Part shown: positions 47,601-57,314 of the stretch, in pieces
Numbering within the stretch: the stretch's first letter is position 1
Layout: every line of letters begins with the position of its first letter
NCBI GenBank assembly: GCA_037043015.1
Contig: CM073329.1
Span: forward strand, 14,152,648 to 14,216,647
Length of the DNA stretch: 64,000 bases
From: Bryum argenteum
Taxonomy: Eukaryota > Streptophyta > Bryopsida > Bryales > Bryaceae
Direction: 5' to 3'
The notes under the pieces: model-generated
Seen by the model: only the letters and a program-made list of their open reading frames with translations
Told to the model about the DNA's origin: nothing
Databases searched by the model: none
Program-made: the position numbers and the translations under genes

Positions 47601-48981
47601 CATTTGTCATTTATATTTTCCATATGTAAGTTGAGTACTTGTGAATCTAGTAGCCAGTATCTAAATTTTCACTTCTATCTCAGATTGGCAAAGAACGTAA
47701 GTACCGTGTGTTCGCGATGGAGTATGAACCCAAGCATCCAGGAATTGATCTCATTTTTGCAGATGCCCGAAAACTTGCCTGTTCCGGGTGTGTCTCCAAC
47801 AGAAATTCCATCCTGGAATCGGCGTGACAAAACCTACTTTGAGAGCCTCTTCGTGTTTGCCGCTTATCATTTGACGGACGTTGGAGCCATACTTCTCATG
47901 CATCCAAAATGTCGTAGAATCGAGCGTACTCTCGATTCTCGAGTCCGCAACATATGGTTTTAAATGCAGTTCGAGACCGGTGGGGATATAATCCCCTTCC
48001 TATGGCCTCTACCGTACCCAAACCGAAAAGAGTACGTAATGATTCCAATTTTAAATTTCACGATTCATGATTATTTCTGACTATGCTTCTATGTTAACGT
48101 ATTTTTACTTGTGTTTTGCAGACTCACTGCTTCCACATCAAAGTCTATGTTCGTAAAGAGTATGTTTCGAAGTTCCAGACTCGGCAAGTGGCACACGCAT
48201 ACGGAGGTGTGGCAATCGTATCTGATGAGGAAGACCACCTCTGTAACTTTGCAGAGAAAGAAACATTACGTTATCGTCCGGACGGTACGCCCTGGCGTGG
48301 CTCACGAGAGAAGGACCCCTCCTTCATTCAGTGTTTCGTCGATTGTCTCACGGACGACGGAGGTATAGTCTTCGATTGGAGCGCTAGTACAGGTAATGTT
48401 TCCGTAAACACTACATTCGAGTTCGTTTATACACACTTCGCTTTTCTAACGTGGGCTTCTGTATTTGTAGGTGCATCTGTAATTGCTTGCGCGCGCTCCA
48501 ACCGACACCTCATCGCCATAGAACCTGACGAAGAAATCTTTGATGGTGTGCTAGCCGATTACAAGAATGGTCCTCCCGGTGATGAAGAAAGTGGAGAATC
48601 TGCCCCTCCCGCGGATTATGACTCTGACGAACCGGTCGTGAAGAAGCCACGAAAGTTCATTGGTGCGTAATTCCATCTTGTGTTCTTTTTCTCGATTTTT
48701 TATTTAGCACTTACAAATCTGTTGAACTGACTTTCTTTGCAATTTTAGGATCGCAGGTCTGAAGGAGCGATTGACTCGCAACGCTCATCTCTACAAGAGC
48801 CCTCCATCAAAATTCACCCTACCATCATGACGAGCGACTTGCTCAAGAGTTTGTTCAAGCTCCATCTCCCATTCTCTCGGACACTCCACGTCGACGTTAT
48901 AACAATAGTGTGCTTAAGTTTATAGACTTTGAGGCTGATCAGTGTGATCAGCACTTTAATGGTTCAACACCTTCTGCCTAG
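44665..48981 (+). pseudogene. ParB-like plus beta-class DNA methyltransferase-like gene, copy 2 (MULE-1), damaged
   Basis: Intron positions mostly match copy 1 (first exon 44665-45517, next 45604-45799, then from 45884); copy 2 has at least one extra intron, in the middle region. The first exon has KSRMLIPLCRL and FYVYEGNHRVTAWM, the ParB-like core, with SVDCIVLDARG after it, the point where copy 1 has a stop. The middle region ends in SLWAQ like copy 1 (TFWAQ), followed by an acidic linker. GIDLIFAD at about 47740-47763 is the motif IV position, but the frame changes there. YRPDGTPWRG, FIQCFVDCLTDDGGIVFDWSAS (motif I region) and ASVIACARSNRHLIAIEPD complete the catalytic fold. DPPY is not visible and the first Gly of motif I is Ser. 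A TAA at 46910-46912 and frame changes near 44880 and 47760 break the gene. Function is inferred; a binding or anti-silencing role is as possible as methylation. Confidence 0.6.
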
Positions 48982-49891
48982 AGTGTGATTTGTTTTCTGA
49001 TAGGTACTAGACATGGTACTAGAGTATTCGTTTATCTCGATCTATTACTGCTATAGCATGTATTTGTGTTTTTCAATATATATGGTTTTATATATTTATT
49101 TATTGTGATTATCGTTTATAGCTTAAGCTACACTAAGTGTTTCAAGTATTAATTTAAGTATCTCACTACAATGTAATCTAAAGCCATGCTTGACTGTAAC
49201 GAAGACGTCAGCCCTAATTTTGATGTAACTTCTTAAACTCCAGTTTCGATGCACCGGTGTATGTAAATGCTTAAGTTCTAAACTAAATGCAGACCAAAAG
49301 TTTGAGAAGGTCTTTTTTTATTTCCATTGGAGTGATTGAATTTTGCCAATGTTGGTAGGGGCTATAGTCCAGTATTTGTATAGCTCATGATAGCTGATTT
49401 AAGACGCAGTGCAACGCTCAAACGAGGCCGAGGAGAATCGAACTCGGACCACTGCAATGCCACGTGAATGTCTTTTCGTACACCTTACAAGGGGACACGG
49501 AAAGACGACGTGTCTTGATAATTTTCAGTTAATATATGCCGAAGCATTTACATATAATTCTTACAAGTGCAATACGCTATTGATGACGTCAGCCCTAATT
49601 AGTCTCTAAAGCTTACTGTCGATAAATTAAACTTATTGATTACCTAAATGGATCATCCCTAATTTCGGTTTATATTTTGGATATGATTTGAATTGTGTTG
49701 GTTACACATGATGATGCTAGTCCATAATTTAATTAACTTTTATTTAAACTTACAAGTGTGGATAATTTTTGAAATATTGTATGACCTATGTCCACGGTTT
49801 TGGGTACTTTTATGCCTAAAAATGACCATTTCAAAAATTCTAAACCACCCATTCCATGGTAATAGGGCCATTAACTTTAATTTTTTTTTTC
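48982..49891. other. Subterminal DNA of MULE-1 with a tRNA-like segment
   Basis: On the minus strand 49405-49470 reads CCGAGTTCGATTCTCCTCGG, a polymerase III B-box-like T arm, similar to the tandem repeats at 14674-16080. GACGTCAGCCCTAATT occurs at 49205 and 49584. No gene. Confidence 0.5.
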
Positions 49892-49953
49892 CTTACCGCT
49901 GAAACTTTACCGCTCACCGCTCACCGCTCAACGCTCACACCGGTGGTTTCCCC
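49892..49953. repeat. Right terminal inverted repeat of MULE-1
   Basis: Reads TTACCGCTCACCGCTCACCG then CTCAACGCTCACACCGG and TTTCCCC at the tip; complement of the left repeat. The duplication TTGGTGCGCC follows. Confidence 0.9.
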
Positions 49954-50186
49954 TTGGTGCGCCGGTGAAAATGGTGACAAGACAGAGGGAATTTCTTGTC
50001 AATGTGACACCATTCAATGAACGATTCGCAAGTGGCCATCGTCCACATATCTGGTTCATCTTCCCAACCTCTGAAGGCAAGCTTATTTGGATTTAGAAGC
50101 ACGTGTAATCTTTTCTGTTGTGGAGCGCCCTTCCTCTTCCTCTTCTTGTCGTTTTCTTCCTTCCGAAGTTGCCCGAGAGTAGCCAT
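49954..50186 (-). pseudogene. EWCH-3, 5-prime part, split off by MULE-1
   Basis: ATG at 50186 (MATLGQLRKEENDKKRKRKG), then LAFRGWEDE, FIEWCHIDKKFPLSCHHFHRR up to the MULE-1 boundary. It aligns with the starts of EWCH-1 and EWCH-2. In its own leader the sequence GCGCGTTGTCTTACATC (50253-50269, minus strand) corresponds to the conserved leader of the other members. Confidence 0.8.
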
Positions 50187-50232
50187 GGATGAAAAAGCCA
50201 AAAATGGCAAATAGTTATTACCTACCCCGCAC

Positions 50233-50320
50233 GAGCATGCAGCCAATTCAATGGATGTAAGACAACGCGCTAGGCCAGTAAACCCAAATAACAAGTTTAG
50301 GTACGATGGGGGAATATATA
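50233..50320 (-). promoter_or_regulatory. Leader and TATA box of EWCH-3
   Basis: On the minus strand a TATATATTCC box lies at about 50311-50320, followed by the diverged conserved leader (GCGCGTTGTCTTAC, then GGCTGCATGCTCG). Dyad cluster 6 starts immediately upstream. Confidence 0.55.
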
Positions 50321-50325
50321 CGCGG

Positions 50326-50642
50326 GGGCGACCAGAAATCCAAGGCGACCGGCGGTCCAGATAGAGGTATCACGTTGCGTGGCGACCGCCGGTCCAGTGA
50401 GAGCGCGACCGCCGGTGCAGCTAATCGCGACAGCGGGAGGCAGGGCGACCGCCGATGCAGCTGTTCGCGACAGCGGGACGTAGGGCGACCGCCGGTGCAG
50501 CTGTTCGCGACAGCGGGACGCAGGGCGACCGCCGGTCCAGCTGTCGCGACTGCGGGACGTAGGGCGACCGCCGGTGCAGCTGTCGCGACAGCGGGACCTG
50601 GGGCAACCGCCGGTGGGCGACTGTAGGGCGACCGCCGGTCTC
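50326..50642. promoter_or_regulatory. Dyad cluster 6 in the divergent promoter of EWCH-3 and the kinase
   Basis: About ten copies of GCGACCGCCGGTGCAG or GCGACCGCCGGTCCAG, spaced about 40 bp, several separated by CTGTTCGCGACAGCGGGACG. It fills the space between two divergent TATA boxes, so it could serve both genes. Confidence 0.8.
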
Positions 50643-50648
50643 CAAGGA

Positions 50649-50656
50649 TATATAAA
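50649..50656 (+). promoter_or_regulatory. TATA box of the kinase gene
   Basis: TATATAAA, 7 bp after the last dyad and about 180 bp before the ATG at 50835. Confidence 0.65.
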
Positions 50657-50834
50657 CCCCAACGCGCGGGTTTGATATTACTTTTCCCCAAACCGCTACC
50701 GAATTCTCCTCCGCCCTGTGTCCTTGCTCATCTTAATGATGCGCACTGCCGGGTCGTCTGAGGAGTTTTTGGGGTTTGGTGCACATTGATAGCAGGGGGG
50801 AGATTTTTTGCCGGTTTTTTCAAGAAATTCAACG

Positions 50835-52386
50835 ATGAGTAAATCCAAAAAGCACGGGAAGGGACAACGAGCATGGGATCTGGATGCCCCCGAAACATTT
50901 GCACCAGACCTTGGTATGCAACAACCTAGTGGAAGTGGAGGCCATAAGAGGAAGAGGAGACACCCAAAAGAAGAAAGACCCGGATTCCCAACAACAGATT
51001 ATACTAAGTTTGCGGAAAAAGCATGCATGGATTGGTATGAGGAAACGGAGGCTCAATTCCTAGAGCACAACTACCTCAGGAATGTTAGCACGGGCAAAGA
51101 GAGACTGAAGAAGAAATTGGCGGCCGTAATTTTGAAGGCCATGGAGGAAACGGATAAATACCAAGATGTGGATTATCATTCGCAGATGCAGCGTTGTGGA
51201 TGGATAATACTGATTGAACAATGCATCTTCAATGTAAAGGAGTTGTGGAAGAAGCGATTTGGAACGAGGCGTCTAACACAAGAGGAGGACCAGTTTAAAC
51301 GCAAGATGGATTGGTGGCAACACACAATCCAAAAGCTTAGCAAGAATAAAACCCGAGGGAAGTCATGGGAAAAAACCGCTTTGCTCGCCACATTTGAACG
51401 AGACACAGGGTCGGGGGTGGTGTGGATTCCTCAAGACGCTACGATAGAAGCTCTATCAGGCCGCAATATGGAGGGAGGCCATGGACTGGTGCGGAAGGTG
51501 AAGATACTTGGAGTAGACCACGTTCCAGAAAATGTCGAGTTTAAAGAAAGCTTTCCAAGAATATGAATCTTGAGAAGAGGAGGATAGAGACTAGCGCAGA
51601 AGCTCTTGTATGTCCTTTGAATCATCCAGGAATTATCAAGTTTTGGGCGTTGCATACAAGGACATTCGAAGCTTACTCATATTGGTGGAATGGGGGATCA
51701 CTACACGAGATGTTGAAGTTGGATGAGAAGGTCGGGGACAAACATCTTCACTGGTCGAAAGTGAAGGAAGTTCCGAGTCTCACTCCAGAGGAGGCTTTCA
51801 GAATTAGCCTTTTCCGTCAGCACATGATGAAGTTAGCTTGGGGTTTAGTGTACATCATGAATCTCGTGCATAAGACAAAAGTTCTTCACAACGACCTATC
51901 CCCCTCGAACATACTGTTGCATTTCCCAACTTTCGGAGGAACCAAGATTTGTATTGGACTGTGTGACTGGGGGATGGCATCTCGTATAGTAGAACAACAG
52001 CCTTCACGTTACGAATACCAGACGACGCCAAAAAAAAAGAAGATATGACACGTCGATGGTGGGTGGCGCCCGAGTTGTTCTATACTTATGGACCTGAAGG
52101 TTCTGATACAAATTTGAACGTCCAGGAACTTCGACATCCAACCACGGTAGCATCAGATTCGTATGCGGTTGGCAAGCTCATCCAGCTGATTGGTGTGCAT
52201 AACGAATTCGACGAAGAATTATTACCGAATTCGACGGTGCGAGATTCATTCCTAACGAAAGTGTTTTCAATGACCAGGCATGAATTAAATGAGAGAATGA
52301 CCTGTGCGGAGGTGGTGAACCACTTGATGGCGAAACCATATCATATGCTTCCACCGGAGCTTGTATTTAGAGAGGACAGTTATTAG
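50835..52386 (+). pseudogene. Divergent protein kinase, three frames
   Basis: Three consecutive frames make one kinase. The first (50835-51566) has a Lys-rich N-terminal extension and ends with a Gly-rich loop (MEGGHGLVRKVKI) and VEFKE. The second (from about 51563) holds the alpha-C region, HPGIIKFWAL, a hinge with WWNGGSLHEML, the catalytic loop VLHNDLSPSNILL (HND for HRD; Asp and Asn kept) and LCDWGMAS (DWG for DFG). The third (52045-52386) gives RRWWVAPEL (APE motif), ASDSYAVGKLIQL and the final helices. Frame changes lie near 51555 and in an A-run at about 52029-52040. The key Asp residues remain, so the ancestor may have been active. Sequence error at the A-run is possible. I cannot name a subfamily. 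Confidence 0.7.
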
Positions 52387-52797
52387 TTTATAATATCAGT
52401 ATATCTTCTTGCAATTTATAGACTCCTTTGGATGACCATCTCACGTCATTGAGTGCTCATTTAGCCATGTAATTCACATTTCATACTTGCAATATATACA
52501 ATCTACTTTTTGACATATTGTTCCAAATCTAATAGATTTTTGCAACTCTTATAATTATGTTCCCTTTTTACACTAGTCACGTATGTATGTCACCACATTT
52601 TGTGTTACATGAGTTTCAAACCTCATGGTAGATGTTAGCCTTTTCTTTAGGGGTTTGTGGATTGTTGTAATTTGTTTCATCTTGAATTCTTAATGCTTCA
52701 TCTACGTTTAAAAACGTGAACGGAAGAATTTTGGATAATGTTGGATAAAAAAATTTACTTATTCTACTCGGGGGAAGCCTCCAATGCAAGGCCAGCC
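52387..52797. other. AT-rich spacer after the kinase, no gene
   Basis: Nothing recognised. Confidence 0.5.
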
Positions 52798-53030
52798 TAG
52801 GCGACCACCGGTCCAAGGGCCAGAATAGGCGACCGCCGGTCCAGCGAGACCGCCGGTCGCTCATGGGCGATAGTCGGTCGCTCATGGGCAATCGTCGGTC
52901 GACCCTGGGCGATTGTCGGTTGACATGGGCGATCGTCGGTCGCTAAGGCGACCGCCGGTCCGGCCAAGGCGACCGCCGGTCTAGATGACGCGACCGCCGG
53001 TCCAGTCCTACGTGGCCCGGTCGCGAACCG
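52798..53030. promoter_or_regulatory. Dyad cluster 7 (right subterminal)
   Basis: About ten copies, including GCGACCGCCGGTCCAG, GCGATAGTCGGTCGC and GCGATCGTCGGTCGC. It ends about 170 bp inside the right end of the element, mirroring cluster 1 at the left end. Confidence 0.75.
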
Positions 53031-53114
53031 TATTGCTGCGCTGTACATGCCACGTGGCAGCCACGTAGGATGCAACGTGGACAGAGTAAATCCAGGGTAA
53101 AAAAAAGATTCTGT

Positions 53115-53201
53115 AGATTCTATTAGACATTCTGAGGCTCAATGTCTGTCTGACATGTCGTATCTGTCTGACCTCCGTCTGTGTCTAGCAAGACAACCCT
53201 G
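53115..53201. repeat. Right terminal repeat of the hAT-like element
   Basis: On the complementary strand it reads CAGGGTTGTCTTGCTAGACA, then GTCAGACAG-type repeats, matching the left end. The duplication ACCTTCAC follows at 53202. Confidence 0.85.
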
Positions 53202-53389
53202 ACCTTCACTATGCAGCAACATTAATTAATAATTCTACGGCCTTTCTTGCCACATGCACCCCCTTGAGGGGGTGCCACATGGACCCCATGTGTGCATTTA
53301 TTATTGAAATTCTATTCTTTGAGTAAGGCCCCCAACTCTCTTGTACTTTCTCAGAGGAAGAAGTAGCTACAAATGTGATGGGATAAATA

Positions 53390-53850
53390 GCCTCGCCCCC
53401 ACGACTCCCGCCCCAAGACCCCTTGCCCTGAAGACCCCCCTTCCCCAAAACTCCTTCTCCTGAAGACTCCCTTGCCCAAGACCCCTAGCTCCCACACCCC
53501 CTGCCCGACCCCTACCCTAAAAACCCTCTACCCCAAGACCCCCTACCCCCAGACCCCCTACCCCCAAGACCTTCTACCCCAAGAGCCCTCGAGCTCGACC
53601 TTCTAGACCCCCTACCCCAAGACCGCCTGTTCCAAGACCCCTGCCATAAGGCCCCTCGAGCTCGACCCCCCGGACCCCCTACCCCAAGACCCCCTACTCC
53701 AAGATCCCAAGACCCCCTACCCCAAGAGCTCCTACCCCAAGACCCCATGCCGGAAGAGTCTTCCAGCTGGACCCCAGACTCCCAGACCCCCTACCCCAAG
53801 ACCCCATGTCTTAAGACCCCTCTAGCTGGACCCCTCTTCTCGGCATTTTC
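53390..53850. repeat. C-rich minisatellite, unit B
   Basis: Degenerate repeats of CCCCTACCCCAAGACC, about 14-20 bp each, strongly strand-asymmetric. A near-identical stretch occurs at 58866-59290. Frames through it are artefacts of composition. Confidence 0.85.
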
Positions 53851-54682
53851 AGGCATATTTTGCGGCTCGCATTTCAAGGCGTTACTGAGATTTTGACATA
53901 TAGTCACTTTGGAGTTTGAGTAGTGCTTTTGTGATGAAGAATGTATCTAGAAAGAAACACCTCAAAAAGAAACTGTACTTAAACCACCCGTTTTGAACTG
54001 ATGACCTAAAACAAATAGCTCTGGCGACATATCCACCAAAAATGTAGCGGAGATGTATAGCTTATATTGGATCTTAATAAACCACAATTTGGATCTGCGC
54101 GTGATTAACTACAAACTAATGAAATTCGAACAAAATAATTGCAACTTGCCAATAAAAGAAAAATAAAATAAAGCAATGCTATACTAACCCTCCTTTGCTA
54201 AGTGACCCATTGTATATAAAGTCAAGTTATTTTTAGAATCCAAAGAGGGCAAAAATCACGTAATAACTTCACTCAAATCCATTCACACCTAAAGCGTCCC
54301 TACGAATAGCTAATTCCAGGGATTTAGCTTGTTTTGTTGAAGATGATCCAAATATAAAAAGTCACTAGGTAGCATATTCTTTACGAAAAGTCAAACATTG
54401 AAAAAAAATAAAAAATAAAAAAATAAAAAAATATAGAAGATTGCAATAGAGATACATTGGGAGATCAGAAGGCCGTCGTCTCCAGAGGGCCGTCCAATTG
54501 TCCCAAGAGTATTATGGACGCTTCACATGAGTATTAATGTGACCTCTCATGTGATTGGTTCACTTCTTAAAAAATCTTGAAATGACCAATTACACGAGAG
54601 GACACTTGGCCTCCTTTGGCCCTTTCACGAACTGCTTCACCCTCCACCCCACGTTTAACTGACAGTCTCCTATCCAACTAGC
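53851..54682. other. Upstream flank of gene copy B
   Basis: AT-rich DNA shared with 59300-60142. It includes an A-rich run near 54400-54430. No gene. Confidence 0.55.
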
Positions 54683-55143
54683 TATATAAACCCAATGTTG
54701 AGCCTCATTCTACAAACACATCTTCGGCTGCTCTTGGTGTCAACCTTGAGCCTTGTTCGAACTTCCTTCTTATGAACGGTGAGTTCTCCTTGTCTTTTGA
54801 GTGTTTGAGTTTATTGAGTCTTATTGCCAAGGGTGTGCAAAACTCGTCGATACGTGTGCGGATTCATTTGAAGGTTTTTTGTTATTACGTTGTTTTATTT
54901 GTGCAATATTGTGAAGTAGTAGCATATCAGTTTATGTAGTATGGAACCCTTACCCTCACACAAGCTTTACTTATGATACTCTTGCACACTTGCTCCACGT
55001 TTGTTGAGTACTTAGTAAACCAAAACAAACTTTTCCAAAAAGCATTGTGATAGTACCCAAGTGATTGACGCATTATTTTTTTTTATGATGGCAATGCTAC
55101 CATAGCTTGGAAGATTGACATCGCCTCGTGTGCTTGCGTGTAG
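54683..55143 (+). promoter_or_regulatory. Promoter and leader intron, copy B
   Basis: TATATAAA at 54683-54690, donor GTGAGT at 54779 and acceptor TAG at 55143, as in copies A and C. Confidence 0.7.
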
Positions 55144-55159
55144 GATCAAAGGCACAAAA

Positions 55160-55991
55160 ATGGCAATGAGAACCGTGTCGGTTGTGTGGAGCTTGTGGCT
55201 CTTACTTTTTGTGGTAGGAGCACTTGCTCGTAGCTTAGTTGATAATGCGGTTCGGAGAAGGTTGAGCGTGCAAAGAAGACCGTGGGGCAAGAACAACGAC
55301 GACCGACCGCCAAAGAAGCCCAAGTTGATATTTGATGGGCCCGCACCACCTTGGCTCAAGAAAGAAGAGCGTCTGGCGCCGTTGAACGATGACCGTCCGC
55401 CCGAAGAAGCCGAAGTTGATCCTTGATGAGTCCGTAGCGCCGCTCAATGATGACCGACCGCCAAAGAAGCCCAAGTTGATTCTTGATGAGTTTGTGGTGC
55501 CGCTCAATGATGACCGACCGCCAAAGAAGCCCAAGTTGATTCTTGATGGAGTGCGTGGTGCCGCTCAACGATGACCGACCGCCAAAGAAGCCCAAGTTGA
55601 TTCTTAATAAGTCTATGGTGCCGCTCAACGATGACCGACCGCCTAAGAAGCCCAAGTTGATTCTTGATGAATCCGCATTGCCGCTCAACGATGATCGACC
55701 GCCGAAGAAGCCTAAGTTGATTCTTGATGAGTCGGCGGTGCCGCTCAACGACGACCGACCGCCGAAGAAGCCGAAGTTGATTCTTGATGAGTCTGTGGTG
55801 CCGTTGAACGACGACCGACCGCCAAAGAAGCCTAAGTTGATTTTGGATGAGTCGTGGTGCCAATGAACAACGATCGACCGCCTAAGAAGCCTAAGTTGAT
55901 TCTTGATGAGTCCGCGGTGCTGCTCAACGACGACCGACCGCCAAAGAAGCCCAAGTTGATCTTTGATGAGGCCGCACCACTAAGGGGTTAA
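55160..55991 (+). pseudogene. Secreted 20-residue-repeat protein, copy B (several frameshifts)
   Basis: Same gene as 60618-61448. Single-base losses or gains occur near 55253 (GGTTCGG for GGTTCCGG), 55274, 55400, 55550 and 55853. The signal peptide is intact, but the frame closes at 55426. All repeats are still recognisable at DNA level. The number of small indels is high compared with the otherwise near-identical copies. Confidence 0.8.
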
Positions 55992-56507
55992 GAAAATAGT
56001 GTTGGAGCCTCAAGGTTAGGTTGAACCTGTTGTAGCCTATAGGCGATGATGGTAGTTGTTAGCAGGAGTGGAGAAATAATGATCTTCAAGAATGTGAAGT
56101 CATTGATGGTCGTATTCTTGTTATAATACACATGTTTTGGATGGTTGCAAAGTGATGGTATAATTTTTGTAATGAAACTTCTGCGCATTTACCCAAAGTC
56201 ATGGAGTGCTTGCAAGTAGAAAGTAGTGCTTCTTCTAATGCCCAATGTGTGTATTAATTGAGCTTAGACTATAAGAAGTCTCAAGTTGGCAATGTGGTGG
56301 TTTTGCTTTTGTTTTTACAGTTGGTGGATGTGTGAAAAGTAGATTAGAGCTTCCTACTTATTTTGAGTAGACAACGGAGCCTTCCTTATACGAATGTCCA
56401 ATGCTTTACAATCGAAGTTTGTATTTTCTTCCTAATCACATAGTTTGTTTTCAGAAGACAAGAGGACAAGGGATTTAGATTCTCTTCACTAAAGTCCAAC
56501 ACTATAC
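55992..56507. other. 3-prime flank of copy B before the solo LTR
   Basis: Same as 17858-18370 and 61449-61964. No gene. Confidence 0.6.
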
Positions 56508-56512
56508 GATCA

Positions 56513-57309
56513 TGTTACCCGACTGACGTCATCGGGTAGCCACGGCGGCCAAAGCGGGAGCAAAGAAAGCGGCAACGGGATAGTAGTAGTTTTCGGTGGA
56601 GGCACGGTGATTAGCTGCAGATGCCTCGGCGATCGATAAGGGGCACCGTTCGGGTTCGGGATATCCCGGCGGCCGTAGTATAAAAGGTTGTAGAAAAATA
56701 GGAGAGGGGGACTCGTGTTTTGGGGTAGTCATCGTAGAAACATAGTTGCGCTATATACACCGAGCACGCACACTCACTTGTATTCCGATCGATGTTTGAA
56801 TAAACCGGCCGAGAGCCGAAACCTTCCTCTCCCATATCTCAGATCTTTGTAAAGCTCTCTCTCTCTTCTTCTCTCTCTCGCACACTCGATCCGCTAGCAA
56901 GGAATACCGTGGTCGGCGTTGATAAGAACCCTAACACATTTGCAAGATCGTGTGACTTTTGGGTGTCACATTGCGTGGAGCTAACCGTGGTTATCATAAG
57001 ACAAAGATTGACAAGTACCCGAGCCCACGGCATGACCTCGGAGGCCTTCGGTAGCTCGGAGTTTCGAGACTCACCCATTACCACTGTTGACCGGTGGGTT
57101 AACACCCCTTCCCTCGGTATCGGTGTTAACCGTGGTTGTCATGGCGGGACCTCCGCTTTCCACGAACGTCCCTCGAAGTCAACCCTTGCCTCTTGGGTAG
57201 ATCGAGTAAGGCTCACCCCCCCCCCTTTTCGGCTATCTAAAAGCACGAGAAGAATAACCCGGCATCCGAGCTCGTAAAGCATTTCATCCTTTGATAACCC
57301 AGGACAACG
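56513..57309 (+). mobile_element. Solo LTR of a TGTTAC-type retrotransposon
   Basis: Starts TGTTACCCGACTGACG and ends GGACAACG. It is flanked by GATCA on both sides (56508-56512 and 57310-57314). Unit A shows the empty site ATACGATCATAG at about 18374. It contains a TATA-like GTATAAAAGG at about 56678 and AG-rich text near 56850. It arose when the two LTRs of a full element recombined. The last base differs from the expected CA end. Confidence 0.9.
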
Positions 57310-57314
57310 GATCA

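Larger units (their letters stand above)
34437..49953. mobile_element. MULE-1: 15.5-kb Mutator-like element with cargo
   Basis: The ends are inverted: left GGACGTTGCTACCGTGTGAG, right (complement) GGGGAAACCACCGGTGTGAG, both continuing into GAGCGGTGAGCGGTGAGCGGTAA. A 10-bp duplication flanks it, and it interrupts the coding region of EWCH-3. It contains a MULE transposase gene on the minus strand, an unknown multi-exon gene with a 2.9-kb minisatellite intron, and a ParB/methyltransferase-like gene on the plus strand. At 15.5 kb it is large for a MULE. It contains no dyad clusters, so it is a later arrival in the hAT-like element. Confidence 0.9.
19755..53201. mobile_element. Giant hAT-like element with cargo genes (33,447 bp; about 17.9 kb without nested MULE-1)
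   Basis: The left end reads CTGGGTTGTCTTATTAGACA and the right end, reverse-complemented, CAGGGTTGTCTTGCTAGACA. Both are flanked by ACCTTCAC (19747-19754 and 53202-53209). The direct repeat can be extended to 10 bp, so 8-10 bp is the honest range; 8 bp gives the better ends, and CAGGG starts plus an 8-bp duplication are typical of hAT. The uninterrupted target TAGTGACCTTCACTATGC is present at 58675-58692. Inside lie a broken hAT transposase, three EWCH genes, a RING gene, a kinase and seven dyad-motif clusters. Spacing arithmetic in the host array confirms an insertion of this size. Confidence 0.85.

Noticed and set aside
20661..53030. Endogenised large DNA virus as source of the kinase, RING and dyad-rich DNA
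   Set aside because: No capsid, polymerase or packaging gene is present, and transposon ends with a target duplication explain the block.
19755..53201. Interpreting the 33-kb insertion as a second MULE because the direct repeat can be read as 10 bp
   Set aside because: The 8-bp reading gives CAGGG/CTGGG tips, typical of hAT, and the internal transposase is hAT; the tips do not resemble those of MULE-1 or MULE-2. Not fully excluded.
53390..53850. Plant telomere repeat (CCCTAAA)
   Set aside because: Only one CCCTAAA-like string occurs; the unit is CCCCTACCCCAAGACC, a C-rich minisatellite.
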